A stretch of DNA of 64,000 nt from Microbispora sp. H11081 (lineage in GTDB: Bacteria > Actinomycetota > Actinomycetes > Streptosporangiales > Streptosporangiaceae), in assembly GCF_012999535.1 (NCBI RefSeq), contig NZ_JABBWV010000002.1, positions 682,001-746,000 on the forward strand, written 5' to 3'. Each line of letters opens with the position of its first letter. Positions within the stretch are counted from its first letter, which is position 1. Position numbers and translations under genes: made by a program. Below are positions 7,946 through 16,624 of this stretch, piece after piece. The notes beneath the pieces were generated by a model. The model was not told where the DNA came from. It worked only from the letters and a program-made list of their open reading frames with translations, and did not search any database.

Positions 7946-8740
7946 ATGCCCAAGCTGGCCGTGTGGAAGTTCGCCTCGTGCGACGGGTGCCAGCTCACGT
8001 TCCTGGACTGCGAGGACGAACTGCTGGCCGTCGCGGCCCGGGTCGAGATCGCCTGCTTCCTGGAGGCGTCCAGCGCCCCGGGCCCTGGCCCGTACGACCT
8101 GTCGCTGGTGGAGGGGTCGATCACCACCCCGGAGGACCTGGAGCGGATCAGGCACGTGCGCCGGGTGTCGGAGCGGCTGGTCACGATCGGCGCGTGCGCC
8201 ACCGCGGGCGGCATCCAGGCGCTGCGCGACTTCGCCGACGTCAAGGAGTTCGCCGCGGTCGTCTACGCCCGGCCCGACTACATCGCCACCCTGGACCGCT
8301 CGACCCCGATCGCCGCACATGTGCCGGTCGACTTCGAGCTGCGCGGCTGCCCGCCCGACAGGCGCCAGTTGCTCGAAGTGATCTCGGCGTTCCTCGCCGG
8401 GCGGCGGCCGGAGGTGCCCGCGCACAGCGTGTGCGTGGAGTGCAAGGCCAGGGGCAACGCCTGCGTGATGGTCGCGCACGGCACCCCCTGCCTCGGGCCG
8501 GTCACCCAGGCGGGCTGCGGGGCGCTGTGCCCGGCGTTCAACCGGGGCTGCTACGGCTGCTTCGGGCCGATGGAGAGCCCCAACCACGCGTCGCTGAACC
8601 ACTGGATGCGCGGCCTCGGGATGAGCACCCCCGAGCTGGTGCGGATCTACCGGACCTACCACGCCACGACGGAGCCGTTCCGGCGGGCGGCCGAGGAGGC
8701 GCAGAGGTCCGGCGAGGAGTTCGGCGAGGAGGAGGAGTGA
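7946..8740 (+). CDS. hydD: group 3b-type [NiFe]-hydrogenase small subunit
   Basis: Iron-sulfur small subunit that wires the NiFe site to the diaphorase module. The 264-residue protein lacks a Tat signal, consistent with a cytoplasmic group 3 enzyme. Proximal cluster ligands start at [15 protein letters not shown] (residues about 9-23); the Cys in GACATAGG and in LRGCPPD are further ligands; medial/distal cluster cysteines lie in [30 protein letters not shown] and [12 protein letters not shown] at 7946 follows GGAGAGGAG. Acidic tail EEFGEEEE. The hydA start overlaps its stop. Confidence 0.93.
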   Translation: MPKLAVWKFASCDGCQLTFLDCEDELLAVAARVEIACFLEASSAPGPGPYDLSLVEGSITTPEDLERIRHVRRVSERLVTIGACATAGGIQALRDFADVKEFAAVVYARPDYIATLDRSTPIAAHVPVDFELRGCPPDRRQLLEVISAFLAGRRPEVPAHSVCVECKARGNACVMVAHGTPCLGPVTQAGCGALCPAFNRGCYGCFGPMESPNHASLNHWMRGLGMSTPELVRIYRTYHATTEPFRRAAEEAQRSGEEFGEEEE

Positions 8741-10038
8741 CGCACAAGACGGTGCGGATCGGCGCCCTGACCCGGGTGGAGGGCGAGGGCGCGCTGGTGG
8801 TGCACGCCCGCGACGGCCTGATCACCACGCTGGAGCTGCGGATCTACGAGCCGCCCAGGTTCTTCGAGGCGATGCTGCGGGGCCGGGCCCACACCGAGCC
8901 GCCCGACATCACCGCCCGCGTCTGCGGCATCTGCCCCGTCGCCTACCAGATGAGCGCCTGCCAGGCGATCGAGGCGGCCTGCGGGGCCGAGGTCACCGGC
9001 CCGCTGCGCGACCTGCGGCTGCTGCTCTACTACGGCGAGTGGATCGAGTCGCACGCGCTGCACGTCTACCTGCTGCACGCGCCCGACTTCCTCGGCTACG
9101 ACAGCGGTGTCGCGATGGCCGCCGACCACCGCGACCTGGTGGAGCGCGGGCTCGAACTGAAGAAGGCGGGCAACGAACTGGTCGCGGCGATCGGCGGGCG
9201 GCCCATCCACCCGGTCAACGTCAGGGTGGGCGGCTTCTACCGGGTGCCGTCCCGGCGCGAGCTCGCCCCCGCCGCCGAGAGGCTGCGCCGCGCCCGCGAC
9301 CACGCGCTCGCCACCGTCGCCTGGGTCGCCGGGTTCGACTTCCCCGACGTCGAGCACGACTACCGGTTCCTGGCCCTGCGCCACCCCGGCGAGTACGCCA
9401 TCCTGTCGGGCTCGATCGGCTCCGGCGACGGGCGCGCGGATCCGGCGGGCTTCGCGGTCGCCGACTGGCCGGACCACGTGACCGAGGAGCAGGTGCCGCA
9501 CTCGACGGCGCTGCACGCCAGGCTCGACGGCGAGACCGGCTATCTCACCGGCCCGCTGGCCCGCTACGCGCTAAACGCGGCGCGGCTGTCCCCGCTGGCG
9601 CGGGAGGCGGCCGCCGCCGCCGGTCTCGGCCCGGTCTGCCGCAACCCCTACCGCGCCATCGTGGTGCGGGCCGTGGAGATCGTGCACGCCTGCGACGAGG
9701 CGCTGCGCCTCCTCGGCGGGTACGCGGAACCGGATCGGCCGTGGGTGCCGGTCGAGCCGCGGCCGGGTGTCGGCCACGGCGCGTCGGAGGCCCCGCGCGG
9801 CACGCTCTACCACCGCTACCGGCTCGACGAGGGCGGGCTGGTCGCCGAGGCCGACATCGTGCCGCCCACCGCGCAGAACCAGGCGCGCATCGAGGCGGAC
9901 CTGCGCGACCTGCTGGCCCCGCGGCTCGGCCTGCCGGAGGACGAGCTGGCGCTCCTGTCCGAGAAGGCGATACGCAACCACGATCCCTGCATCTCCTGCT
10001 CGGCCCACTTCCTCGACTTCAGGGTGAGCCGTGGGTGA
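8737..10038 (+). CDS. hydA: group 3b-type [NiFe]-hydrogenase large (catalytic) subunit
   Basis: Carries the NiFe(CN)2CO site for reversible H2 oxidation coupled to NAD(P). The two Ni-binding motifs are intact: L1 RVCGICP in the N-terminal quarter and L2 DPCISCSAH at the C-terminus. Residues RVEGEG near the N-terminus and [10 protein letters not shown] in the middle are also family features. After L2 only FLDFRVSRG follows, the short tail expected to be removed by the maturation protease encoded next. GTG at 8737 overlaps the hydD stop (GTGA). 433 residues, normal for group 3b. Confidence 0.95.
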   Translation: MTHKTVRIGALTRVEGEGALVVHARDGLITTLELRIYEPPRFFEAMLRGRAHTEPPDITARVCGICPVAYQMSACQAIEAACGAEVTGPLRDLRLLLYYGEWIESHALHVYLLHAPDFLGYDSGVAMAADHRDLVERGLELKKAGNELVAAIGGRPIHPVNVRVGGFYRVPSRRELAPAAERLRRARDHALATVAWVAGFDFPDVEHDYRFLALRHPGEYAILSGSIGSGDGRADPAGFAVADWPDHVTEEQVPHSTALHARLDGETGYLTGPLARYALNAARLSPLAREAAAAAGLGPVCRNPYRAIVVRAVEIVHACDEALRLLGGYAEPDRPWVPVEPRPGVGHGASEAPRGTLYHRYRLDEGGLVAEADIVPPTAQNQARIEADLRDLLAPRLGLPEDELALLSEKAIRNHDPCISCSAHFLDFRVSRG

Positions 10039-10498
10039 CAGGGTGGTCATCGGCCTCGGGAGCGATCTGCGCGGCGACGACTCGGCGGGTCTTGAGGTCG
10101 CGCGGCGGCTGCGGGGCGCGCTGCCGCCGTCCGTCGCGGTCGTGGAGAGCTCCGGTGACCCGGCGGCGCTGGTCGAGGCGTGGTCGGGCGCGGCGCTCGC
10201 GATCGTGGTCGACGCCGTCCGCTCCGGCGCTCCGCCCGGCACGGTCCACCTGGCCGCCGAACCGCCGGCGCCGTCTCGTCAGCCGAGCGGCTCGCACGCG
10301 CTCGGGCTGGCCGACGCCGTCGAGCTGGGGCGGGCGCTCGGCCGGCTGCCGGGCGAGCTGGTCGTGGTCGGGATCGAGGGCGGCGACTTCACCCCGGGTG
10401 CCCCGATGACCCCGCCTGTCCTGGCGGCGGTTCGCCGTACGGCGCGTGGGCTGCGGGAACGGCTGTCCCGGGAACGGCCTGCCGGACCTCCAGGGTGA
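10031..10498 (+). CDS. hydrogenase maturation endopeptidase (HyaD/HycI family)
   Basis: Predicted to cleave the C-terminal tail of HydA after nickel insertion. The 155-residue protein has the family start [20 protein letters not shown], whose acidic residue is a nickel-sensing ligand in HybD/HycI, a second motif [16 protein letters not shown], the histidine in [15 protein letters not shown] and [17 protein letters not shown] near the end. GTG at 10031 overlaps hydA by 8 nt. Its 3' end overlaps the convergent OsmC gene by 110 nt. No hypA-F genes are in the window, so the rest of maturation must be encoded elsewhere. Confidence 0.9.
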   Translation: MGDRVVIGLGSDLRGDDSAGLEVARRLRGALPPSVAVVESSGDPAALVEAWSGAALAIVVDAVRSGAPPGTVHLAAEPPAPSRQPSGSHALGLADAVELGRALGRLPGELVVVGIEGGDFTPGAPMTPPVLAAVRRTARGLRERLSRERPAGPPG

Positions 10499-10880
10499 CC
10501 TGCGGAGGCACCCGCAACGTGGTGCGGAGCGCGCAGTGCTCCAGGACCGACAGGAGCGAGGCGCGCAGCCCGGCGGGCAGGCTGGGGGCGTCGACGGACA
10601 GCTCGATGTGGTCGATCCGGCCGGGACACACGCCGAAGTCGTACCGCGCGGTCACCCCGACCCCGGCGGGCAACTGGCGCTGGCGCAGGTAGCGTTCCGC
10701 GCAGCAGGCGACGCCGGCGGCCACGCTGCCCACGAACAGCTCGGCCGGCGTGGGCCCTGTGTCGCTCCCGCCGGCGTCCGCGGGCTGGTCGGCCCGGATC
10801 GCGTGGCGCCGGATCCGGATGTCGAACCGGTCGGCTCCGTGCCAGGCGACCCGGATGACGCCGTCACGCGGCTCTCTCAT
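10389..10880 (-). CDS. OsmC/Ohr-family redox protein
   Basis: Probable thiol peroxidase-type protein that detoxifies organic hydroperoxides. The 163-residue protein shows the two redox cysteines in their usual settings, SVAAGVACCAERYL in the middle and [18 protein letters not shown] near the end, plus the DTGPTPAELFVGS substrate loop. ATG at 10880 has a GGGGGTGGG ribosome region. The last about 35 residues, beyond the OsmC fold, are encoded in the overlap with the hydrogenase protease gene, so this tail may be dispensable. It is divergent from the DosS-like kinase gene; OsmC proteins often belong to hypoxia/stress regulons. Confidence 0.8.
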   Translation of the reverse strand: MREPRDGVIRVAWHGADRFDIRIRRHAIRADQPADAGGSDTGPTPAELFVGSVAAGVACCAERYLRQRQLPAGVGVTARYDFGVCPGRIDHIELSVDAPSLPAGLRASLLSVLEHCALRTTLRVPPQVTLEVRQAVPGTAVPAAHAPYGEPPPGQAGSSGHPG

Positions 10881-11080
10881 GGCCCACCCCCGCCCGTCAG
10901 TCCAGCTCATTTCCGAGTATGTCTGCGTATATCCCGGATGGCGGGCGGCTGGGCGTACACGGACCGTAAGAAGCCGGTAGCGACCTGGCAAAGGGGTGGA
11001 GCCGGAGGTGCCCTGGTTTGCGACACTTCATCTGTAGCGCACATAGCGGACAACGCGTGGCCCCGACAGGGGAGGCGGCC

Positions 11081-12781
11081 ATGATCCCGCAGACGCACCT
11101 CGAAGGGTTGCTGACCGAGCTGCACACCAGGCTGCAGGCGGTCCTGCCGACGCGAGACCGGGTCCACGCGCTGCTCGAGGCGGTCGTCTCGGTCGGCGGG
11201 GACCTCGACCTGGATACCGTGCTGCGCCGCGTCGCCGAGAGCGCGGCGACGCTGGCCGGCGCCCGATACGCCGCGCTCGGCCTGATCGGCGAGGACCACA
11301 CGCTGGCCAGGTTCCTCCCGGTGGGCCTGACCGAGAGCGAGATCGCGCGGATCGAGCACTGGCCGCACGGCCTCGGCCTGCTCGGGCTGCTGGTCGAAGA
11401 CCCCCGGCCGCTGCGGCTCGCGCGCATCTCCGACCACCCCGCGTCGTACGGCTTCCCGCCCGGCCACCCCCCGATGACCGGTTTCCTCGGCGTGCCCGTA
11501 CGGGTGCGGGGGGAGCCGTTCTGCGTCCTCTACCTGACGGACAAGCGCGGGGGAGGGGCGTTCGACGATGACGACGAGGCGATCCTCGTCGCCTTCGCCG
11601 CCGCGGCCGGGGTGGCGATCGAGAACGCCCGCCTGTACGAGGACACCCGCCGCAGGGAGACCTGGCTGCGGGCGTCGGCGGAGATCACCACGAGCCTGCT
11701 GTCCGGCGCGGAGACGCCCAGGGTGCTGACCATGATCGCCGGCCACGCCCTGCGGATGGCCGCCGCCGACGCGGTGGCCATCCTCCTGCCCGAGGAGGGC
11801 GGGCGGACGCTGCGGGTCGCGATCACGGACGGTGAGATCGTCGGGGCCGCGGCGCGGGAGCGGCCGCTGCCCGTCGAGGGCTCGCTGGCCGGGCAGGCGT
11901 TCGTCCACGCGGAGCCCCGCGCGGTCGCCGACCTGGGCGGCACCGGCCTGCTCACCGTCGCGGGAGAGGCGGGCGGAACCGGTGCGGTGTGCGCGGTGCC
12001 GCTGGGCGCGCCGGGATCGGTGCGGGGGGTGCTGTCGCTCAGCAGGCGGCCGGGGCGCGTCCCGTTCAGCCCCGGGGAGGTGCGCATGCTGCACTCGTTC
12101 GCCGGCCACGCCGCCGTCGCGCTCGAACTGGACGAGGCCCGCAGGGACGCGGAACGGCTCGGCCTGCTGGAGGACCGCGACCGCATCGCCAAGGACCTGC
12201 ACGACGTGGTCATCCAGCGGCTGTTCGCGGTCGCGATGACGCTGACCGGCGCCGCCCGGCTGGAGGAGCGCCCGGAGACGGCCGCGCGCCTGCTGACCGC
12301 GATCGACGAGCTCGACGGCACGATCAGGCAGATCCGCACCACGATCTTCGCCCTGCGGTCCACGGCCGGCGTCCGGGGGCTGCGCGCCCGGCTCGTCGAG
12401 CTGGTGGAGGGCGCGCGAGAGCCCCTCGGCTTCCTGCCGGCCCTGCGCCTGGAGGGCCAGCTCGACACCCGCGTGCCCGCGGGCGTCGGGGACCACCTGC
12501 TGGCCGTCGCGCGGGAGGCGATATCCAACGTGGTGCGGCACGCCCACGCCGGCCGGGCCTCCGTGACCGTGCGCCTGGAGCAGGACCGGCTGACCCTGGT
12601 GGTCGAGGACGACGGGGTGGGCATCCCCGCCACGGGACGCCGCAGCGGCCTGCGCAATCTGTGCGACCGCGCCGAGAGCCTGGGCGGTTCCTGCGCCGTG
12701 GAGACGCTCGCGACCGGGGGCACCCGCCTGTGCTGGAGTGTCCCGCTGCCGCCGACGTCGCAAGGAGGCGCCGCGCCATGA
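11081..12781 (+). CDS. DosS/DosT-type heme GAF sensor histidine kinase
   Basis: Predicted oxygen/redox/NO-sensing kinase of the dormancy regulon type, 566 residues, soluble. Order: GAF-A (about 25-165), GAF-B (about 190-335), HisKA_3 dimerisation helix with phospho-acceptor His374 in AKDLHDVVIQRL, and a HATPase with AREAISNVVRHAHA and VEDDGVGIP. In GAF-A, His129 of HPPM and Tyr151 of LYLTDK are 22 residues apart, exactly as heme ligand His149 and distal Tyr171 of Mycobacterium tuberculosis DosS, and the surrounding FLGVPVRVR...DDDE...AAAAGVAIENARLY is closely similar. ATG at 11081 follows GGGAGG. No response regulator lies beside it. Confidence 0.9.
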   Translation: MIPQTHLEGLLTELHTRLQAVLPTRDRVHALLEAVVSVGGDLDLDTVLRRVAESAATLAGARYAALGLIGEDHTLARFLPVGLTESEIARIEHWPHGLGLLGLLVEDPRPLRLARISDHPASYGFPPGHPPMTGFLGVPVRVRGEPFCVLYLTDKRGGGAFDDDDEAILVAFAAAAGVAIENARLYEDTRRRETWLRASAEITTSLLSGAETPRVLTMIAGHALRMAAADAVAILLPEEGGRTLRVAITDGEIVGAAARERPLPVEGSLAGQAFVHAEPRAVADLGGTGLLTVAGEAGGTGAVCAVPLGAPGSVRGVLSLSRRPGRVPFSPGEVRMLHSFAGHAAVALELDEARRDAERLGLLEDRDRIAKDLHDVVIQRLFAVAMTLTGAARLEERPETAARLLTAIDELDGTIRQIRTTIFALRSTAGVRGLRARLVELVEGAREPLGFLPALRLEGQLDTRVPAGVGDHLLAVAREAISNVVRHAHAGRASVTVRLEQDRLTLVVEDDGVGIPATGRRSGLRNLCDRAESLGGSCAVETLATGGTRLCWSVPLPPTSQGGAAP

Positions 12782-13650
12782 CCCCGTTCAACCATCCGGT
12801 CGTCGCGGGCACCGACGGATCCCCCGGGGCGGTCGCGGCGGCGGAGTGGGCGGCCGACCATGCCGCCCTGCGGGGCGCGTCCCTGCGGGTGGTCCACGCC
12901 GTCGACCGCCTGCTGTACGACGGCCCGCGCTATCCGATCCCCGACTGCTTCGACAAGATGACGCCCTCCGGGCGGCAGATCCTCGACCGCACGGCGCGGA
13001 TCGTCAGGGAGCGGCGGCCCGGTCTCGACGTCACCACCGAGCTGGTCGAGGGGCGTCCCGGCCGCGTCCTGCGTGAGCAGGCCTCCGTCGCGGCCGAGCT
13101 GGTGATCGGCAGCCACGGCTCGGGCGGCTTCCCCGGCATGCTGCTCGGGTCGATAGGCAACCAGGTGGCCGGGCACGTCGCCGTGCCGGTCGTCGTCGTA
13201 CGCCAGACGCCCCTGGGCGTGGCGGAGGCGGCGGACGTCGTGGCGGGCTTCGACTGCGCGGAGACCTCCGGGCCCGCCCTGGCCTACGCGTTCGAGGAGG
13301 CGCGGCTGCGGCGCCGGCGGCTGCGGATCGTGTGCGCCTGGGACCCGCCGGTGCCGTACGGGCGGATGATCACCACGGATCTGGACGAGATGGGGCGCGC
13401 CGCCGGGGAACACGCGCGCGAGGAGCTGCGGTCGTGGCAGAGCGCGTACGCCGACGTGGACAGCGAGCTGGTCATGGTCCGCGGCCATCCGGTCGCCGCG
13501 CTCATCCAGGCGTCGTCGCTGGCCGTCCTGCTCGTCGTCGGCTCCCACGGCCGCAACGCCCTCACCGCCGCCGTGCTCGGCTCGGTGAGCCGCGCCCTGC
13601 TCGCCCACGCCCACTGCCCGGTCGCCGTGGTGAGAGGGCCGCACCTATGA
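12778..13650 (+). CDS. tandem universal stress protein
   Basis: Two UspA domains in 290 residues (about 1-142 and 150-288). Each has the nucleotide-binding motif: GSHGSGGFPGMLLGSIGNQV in the first and GSHGRNALTAAVLGSVSR in the second, following the G-2X-G-9X-GS pattern of ATP-binding USPs. ATG at 12778 overlaps the kinase stop (ATGA), so it is translated with the DosS-like kinase. Tandem USPs are hallmark members of the DosR regulon in mycobacteria; the shared role here is inference. It ends 6 nt inside the convergent CBS-BON gene. Confidence 0.92.
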   Translation: MTPFNHPVVAGTDGSPGAVAAAEWAADHAALRGASLRVVHAVDRLLYDGPRYPIPDCFDKMTPSGRQILDRTARIVRERRPGLDVTTELVEGRPGRVLREQASVAAELVIGSHGSGGFPGMLLGSIGNQVAGHVAVPVVVVRQTPLGVAEAADVVAGFDCAETSGPALAYAFEEARLRRRRLRIVCAWDPPVPYGRMITTDLDEMGRAAGEHAREELRSWQSAYADVDSELVMVRGHPVAALIQASSLAVLLVVGSHGRNALTAAVLGSVSRALLAHAHCPVAVVRGPHL

Positions 13651-14202
13651 CAGACGGGCCGGACGGACCCCGGGGACCGTCCGCGCGAGCAGGTCGGCCA
13701 CGTGCTCCGGGCCCTGGCCGCCGGGGCCGTGCAGGTCGATCTCGCCGTCGCGCACGGTCACCTCCCACGACGTCTCCGAGGGGTAGCGCTCGCGCAGCGC
13801 GGCCAGGACGGCGTCGCGCAGTTCCTCGTCCGACCTGGCCAGCAGCGCCATGAGGTCGCGCCGGCTCACCATCCCGACGACCCGCTCGTCGCGCAGCACA
13901 GGCACGCTCTTGATCCTCCTCGCGATCATGAGGTCCGTCAGCACCCGCGCGTCCGTGGTGTCCTCGACCGTGCTCACCTGGCGCGACATGACGTCCGCCA
14001 CCGTCCGCGGCGCCGGGCCGCCCGGCCCGAAGGCGGCGCACAGCAGGTCGATCTCGCTGACCATCCCGACCAGTTCGCCGTGCTCCCCGAGCACGGGGGC
14101 CGCCGTGATGTCGTGGTCGTACAGCACCCGGATCGCCCTCCGCACGGAGTCGTCCCGCCGCAGCGTGATCGCCGGGCTGGTCATGACCTCACCGGCCAGC
14201 AT
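13645..14202 (-). CDS. CBS-pair protein with C-terminal BON domain
   Basis: The 185-residue protein has two CBS motifs (about residues 1-60 and 68-125) that in this family bind adenosyl nucleotides, seen as VMTSPAITLRRDDSVRRAIR and VMSRQVSTVEDTTDARVLTD with GMVS(E/R)xDL ends. A BON-like segment (about 130-180; ELRDAVLAALRERYPSETSW, VTVRDGEIDLHG) follows. Mycobacterial DosR-regulon proteins such as hypoxic response protein 1 are CBS proteins, which fits the location. ATG at 14202 has GGGAGGTGGG upstream. Confidence 0.88.
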   Translation of the reverse strand: MLAGEVMTSPAITLRRDDSVRRAIRVLYDHDITAAPVLGEHGELVGMVSEIDLLCAAFGPGGPAPRTVADVMSRQVSTVEDTTDARVLTDLMIARRIKSVPVLRDERVVGMVSRRDLMALLARSDEELRDAVLAALRERYPSETSWEVTVRDGEIDLHGPGGQGPEHVADLLARTVPGVRPARLS

Positions 14203-14372
14203 CGCCCACCTCCCGCGTCATCCCCGCCTCTGCCCCGACGTGGTCATTCCATCGCCCCGGGGGGTCGTACGGGCAGGTGCCGGAGGTCCCCGGTCGTAGG
14301 GTCGTTCGGCACTGCGCGGGGGATGCCCGCGGTGGTCGGATGGAGTTGGCCGGTGCGCCGCGGGAGGAAACG

Positions 14373-14879
14373 ATGAGTGTGGAAGACATGACCGCCGCCG
14401 ACGTGATGAGCAGGGTGCTCGTGACCGTGAAACCGGACGAGTCGCCGCTCATGGCCTGGGAACTGATGCGCCGGGGGTCGATGCACCATCTGCCCGTGGT
14501 GGACGCGCATTCGCGCATCCTCGGGGTGCTCACCAGGGAGGACATCGCGGCCCACTGGTCCGGCGGACCGGCCGAGCAGTCGAGGAGCCAGGTGCGGGCG
14601 TTGCTGGCCGGGCGCAGGTGCCCGTACGTGCCGCCCGACGCGTCGCTGCCGTCCGTGGCGGCCGTCATGCTGGAGTCGGGAGTGGACGTCGTCCCGGTGA
14701 TGGGGGCCTCAGGCGCCCTCCAGGGGCTCGTCACCGTGACCGACGTGCTGGTGGCGGTCGCGGGCAGGCGCGGGACCCCGCCCCGCGACGACGAGATGAC
14801 CTCCGGGATGTTCCGCCTTGAGCCCGTTCTGCCGCCCAAGCCCTCCAGGACCGCCGAGGACCAGCGGCAGGGACCGTGA
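14373..14879 (+). CDS. CBS-pair protein
   Basis: A 168-residue protein with two CBS motifs: DVMSRVLVTVKPDESPLMAW with LPVVDAHSRILGVLTREDI, and CPYVPPDASLPSVAAVML with VVPVMGASGALQGLVTVTDV. It lacks the BON extension of its divergent neighbour. Adenosyl-ligand sensing is the usual function of such pairs; its partner is unknown. ATG at 14373 follows GGGAGGAAA. A weak DosR-like site (GGGTC-GTTC-GGCAC at 14299-14312) lies about 60 nt upstream. Confidence 0.85.
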   Translation: MSVEDMTAADVMSRVLVTVKPDESPLMAWELMRRGSMHHLPVVDAHSRILGVLTREDIAAHWSGGPAEQSRSQVRALLAGRRCPYVPPDASLPSVAAVMLESGVDVVPVMGASGALQGLVTVTDVLVAVAGRRGTPPRDDEMTSGMFRLEPVLPPKPSRTAEDQRQGP

Positions 14880-14960
14880 TCCGGGTCCCGGACCCCGGTC
14901 GCGTACGCGCGTGGAGCCCGTGCAGAATAAGGGCATGTTCCGCTCGGTGGTGATCTTCCC

Positions 14961-15590
14961 GTGAGTGCCCGTATCGACCATGCCGTCACATCCGGCACCT
15001 TCAGCCTGGACGGCCAGACCTTCGACGTCGACAACAACGTGTGGGTGCTCGGCGACGACGACGAGTGCGTGGTGTTCGACGCGCCCCACGATGTCAAGGC
15101 GATCACCGACGTGATCGCGGGGCGGCGCGTGCTGGCCATCCTCGCGACCCACGCCCACGACGACCACGTCAGGGTCGCGCCGGAACTGTCGGATGCCACC
15201 GGGGCGCCCGTCCTGCTGCACCCCGCGGACCTGCCGGTCTGGCGGCTCACCCACCCCGATCGCGAACCCGGCGGCACGCTGTCGGACGGGCAGGTCGTCG
15301 AGGTCGCGGGAACCCGCCTCGAAGTGCTCCACACCCCCGGCCACGCTCCGGGCGCCTGCTGCTTCCACGCGCCGGAACTGGGCGTCGTCTTCACCGGTGA
15401 CACCCTGTTCCAGGGCGGGCCCGGAGCGACCGGCCGCTCGTTCTCCGACTTCGGCGTGATCGTCGACTCGATCCGCGACCGCCTGCTCGTCCTGCCGCCC
15501 GAGACCGTCGTCCACACCGGCCACGGCGACAGCACGACGATCGGGGCCGAGTCGCCGCACCTCGACGAGTGGATCCGCCGGGGGCACTGA
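14961..15590 (+). CDS. metallo-beta-lactamase-fold hydrolase (glyoxalase II-like)
   Basis: Soluble 209-residue MBL-fold hydrolase. Metal ligands are visible as THAHDDHV (HxHxDH), the His in LHTPGHAPGACC, the Asp in FTGDTLFQGGPGAT and the final His in HTGHGDST. Such proteins in actinobacteria are often thioester or mycothiol-conjugate hydrolases; the substrate here is not evident. GTG at 14961 follows GGTGGTGA. Just upstream, ATG at 14935 opens a nine-codon frame ending in a stop that overlaps this GTG; its translation is unproven. Confidence 0.85.
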   Translation: MSARIDHAVTSGTFSLDGQTFDVDNNVWVLGDDDECVVFDAPHDVKAITDVIAGRRVLAILATHAHDDHVRVAPELSDATGAPVLLHPADLPVWRLTHPDREPGGTLSDGQVVEVAGTRLEVLHTPGHAPGACCFHAPELGVVFTGDTLFQGGPGATGRSFSDFGVIVDSIRDRLLVLPPETVVHTGHGDSTTIGAESPHLDEWIRRGH

Positions 15591-15611
15591 GCTCAGGGGC
15601 TCCCGACCACC

Positions 15612-16469
15612 TCACGACGCGACCCGGACCCCGGTGACCGCGAAGCGTTCGACCTCGGCCACGTGGCCGCCGGTGCTCGCGACGATCGTGAGCGTCCGGC
15701 CCGGGGCGGCGCGGAAGGTCACGGTGGCCGACCAGGGGGCGCCGTCCCCTCCGGCGGAGACGCAGCAGCGCTCTCCGAGGGGTTGCGCGCTCCCGGTTCC
15801 GCGCACCCGCACCCGGATGCTCTCGTCCACTCCCGTGATCCTGCCGCCCACCTTGACGGGCGAGGAGACGACGGCGCCGTACCGCGGGGTGGTGAGGGAG
15901 AAGGTGGTGTCGTCGGTGCCCACGACCTCCCACGGCGCGTCCGTCCCGGTGCCGAACCTGACCAGGTGGATGACGGCGGCGATGCCCGGCCGCCCGCCGC
16001 CCTCCCCCCGGATGCCGACGGAGACGCGGGCGTGCGCGCCCGTCACCGTACGCTCGACCACCTGGTCGACGCCTTCGAAGCCGAGGAATCCCTGGGTGAA
16101 GGAGAGCGCGGTCTGCTCCGGGTCCAGGTGCCAGGGCTGGTGGCCGCCGGAACGGTAGCTCTCCTGCCAGTCCCGCGCCTGCTTCTCGTCCGCGAACGGC
16201 CACAGCGGCTGGTAACGGCCCGCCACGAGCGAGCCCGCCGGCAGCGAGGGGGACACGGAGGGAGACAGGGAGGGAGACACAGCGGGGGACAGGGAACCGG
16301 GCGCGGAGGGGGCCGGCGACGCGCTAGCCCCGACGCTGTCCCGGCCGTTCCCGCACGCGCCCGTCAGCAGCCCGGACACGGCAAGCACGACGGCCGGCAC
16401 GACGGCCGCCCACCGGGGTCCCGCGCGCCGGGCCAGGCCGGCCCCGCTGATCGTCACTCCGCCAGTCAC
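15612..16469 (-). CDS. secreted lipoprotein with Ser/Pro linker and Ig-like germination domain
   Basis: The 285-residue protein has a membrane-targeting N-terminus with a lipobox-like LLTGAC ending at Cys39. A low-complexity SPAVSPSLSPSVSPSLP linker (about 55-75) follows. The C-terminal region SPVKVGGRITGVDESIRVRV...FRAAPGRTLTIVAST resembles bacterial spore germination immunoglobulin-like (Gmad2) domains; this assignment is by pattern and moderate. GTG at 16469 has GGGAGCG upstream. It is convergent with the MBL gene and divergent from the arabinofuranosidase gene. Confidence 0.65.
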   Translation of the reverse strand: MTGGVTISGAGLARRAGPRWAAVVPAVVLAVSGLLTGACGNGRDSVGASASPAPSAPGSLSPAVSPSLSPSVSPSLPAGSLVAGRYQPLWPFADEKQARDWQESYRSGGHQPWHLDPEQTALSFTQGFLGFEGVDQVVERTVTGAHARVSVGIRGEGGGRPGIAAVIHLVRFGTGTDAPWEVVGTDDTTFSLTTPRYGAVVSSPVKVGGRITGVDESIRVRVRGTGSAQPLGERCCVSAGGDGAPWSATVTFRAAPGRTLTIVASTGGHVAEVERFAVTGVRVAS

Positions 16470-16555
16470 AATGCTCGCTCCCGCCCCGGACGGTTCCTTG
16501 ACGGGAACATGCCCGGAGAGGGGCTACTCGATCCATGGACCGGCGTGATCACCTC

Positions 16556-16585
16556 TTGACCGTGGTGCTTGATAGCGCTAACAAT
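16556..16585 (+). promoter_or_regulatory. promoter with LacI-type operator over the -10 box
   Basis: A -35 box TTGACC (16556-16561) and a -10 box TAACAA (16579-16584) are spaced by 17 nt. Covering the -10 is the near-perfect palindrome TTGATAGCGCTAACAA (16569-16584), with the central AGCGCT core typical of LacI/GalR-family operators in actinomycetes. Binding there would block RNA polymerase, giving sugar-inducible control of the arabinofuranosidase gene. No LacI gene is in the window. Confidence 0.8.
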
Positions 16586-16624
16586 CGCCCCCGAGAGCCG
16601 TCGCCCCCTCGAAGGAGACCCCTC

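Noticed and set aside
14935-14964. Nine-codon upstream frame (MFRSVVIFP) overlapping the MBL start
   Set aside because: Its ATG has a ribosome site only one base away and nothing suggests an attenuator; kept only as a remark on the MBL gene.
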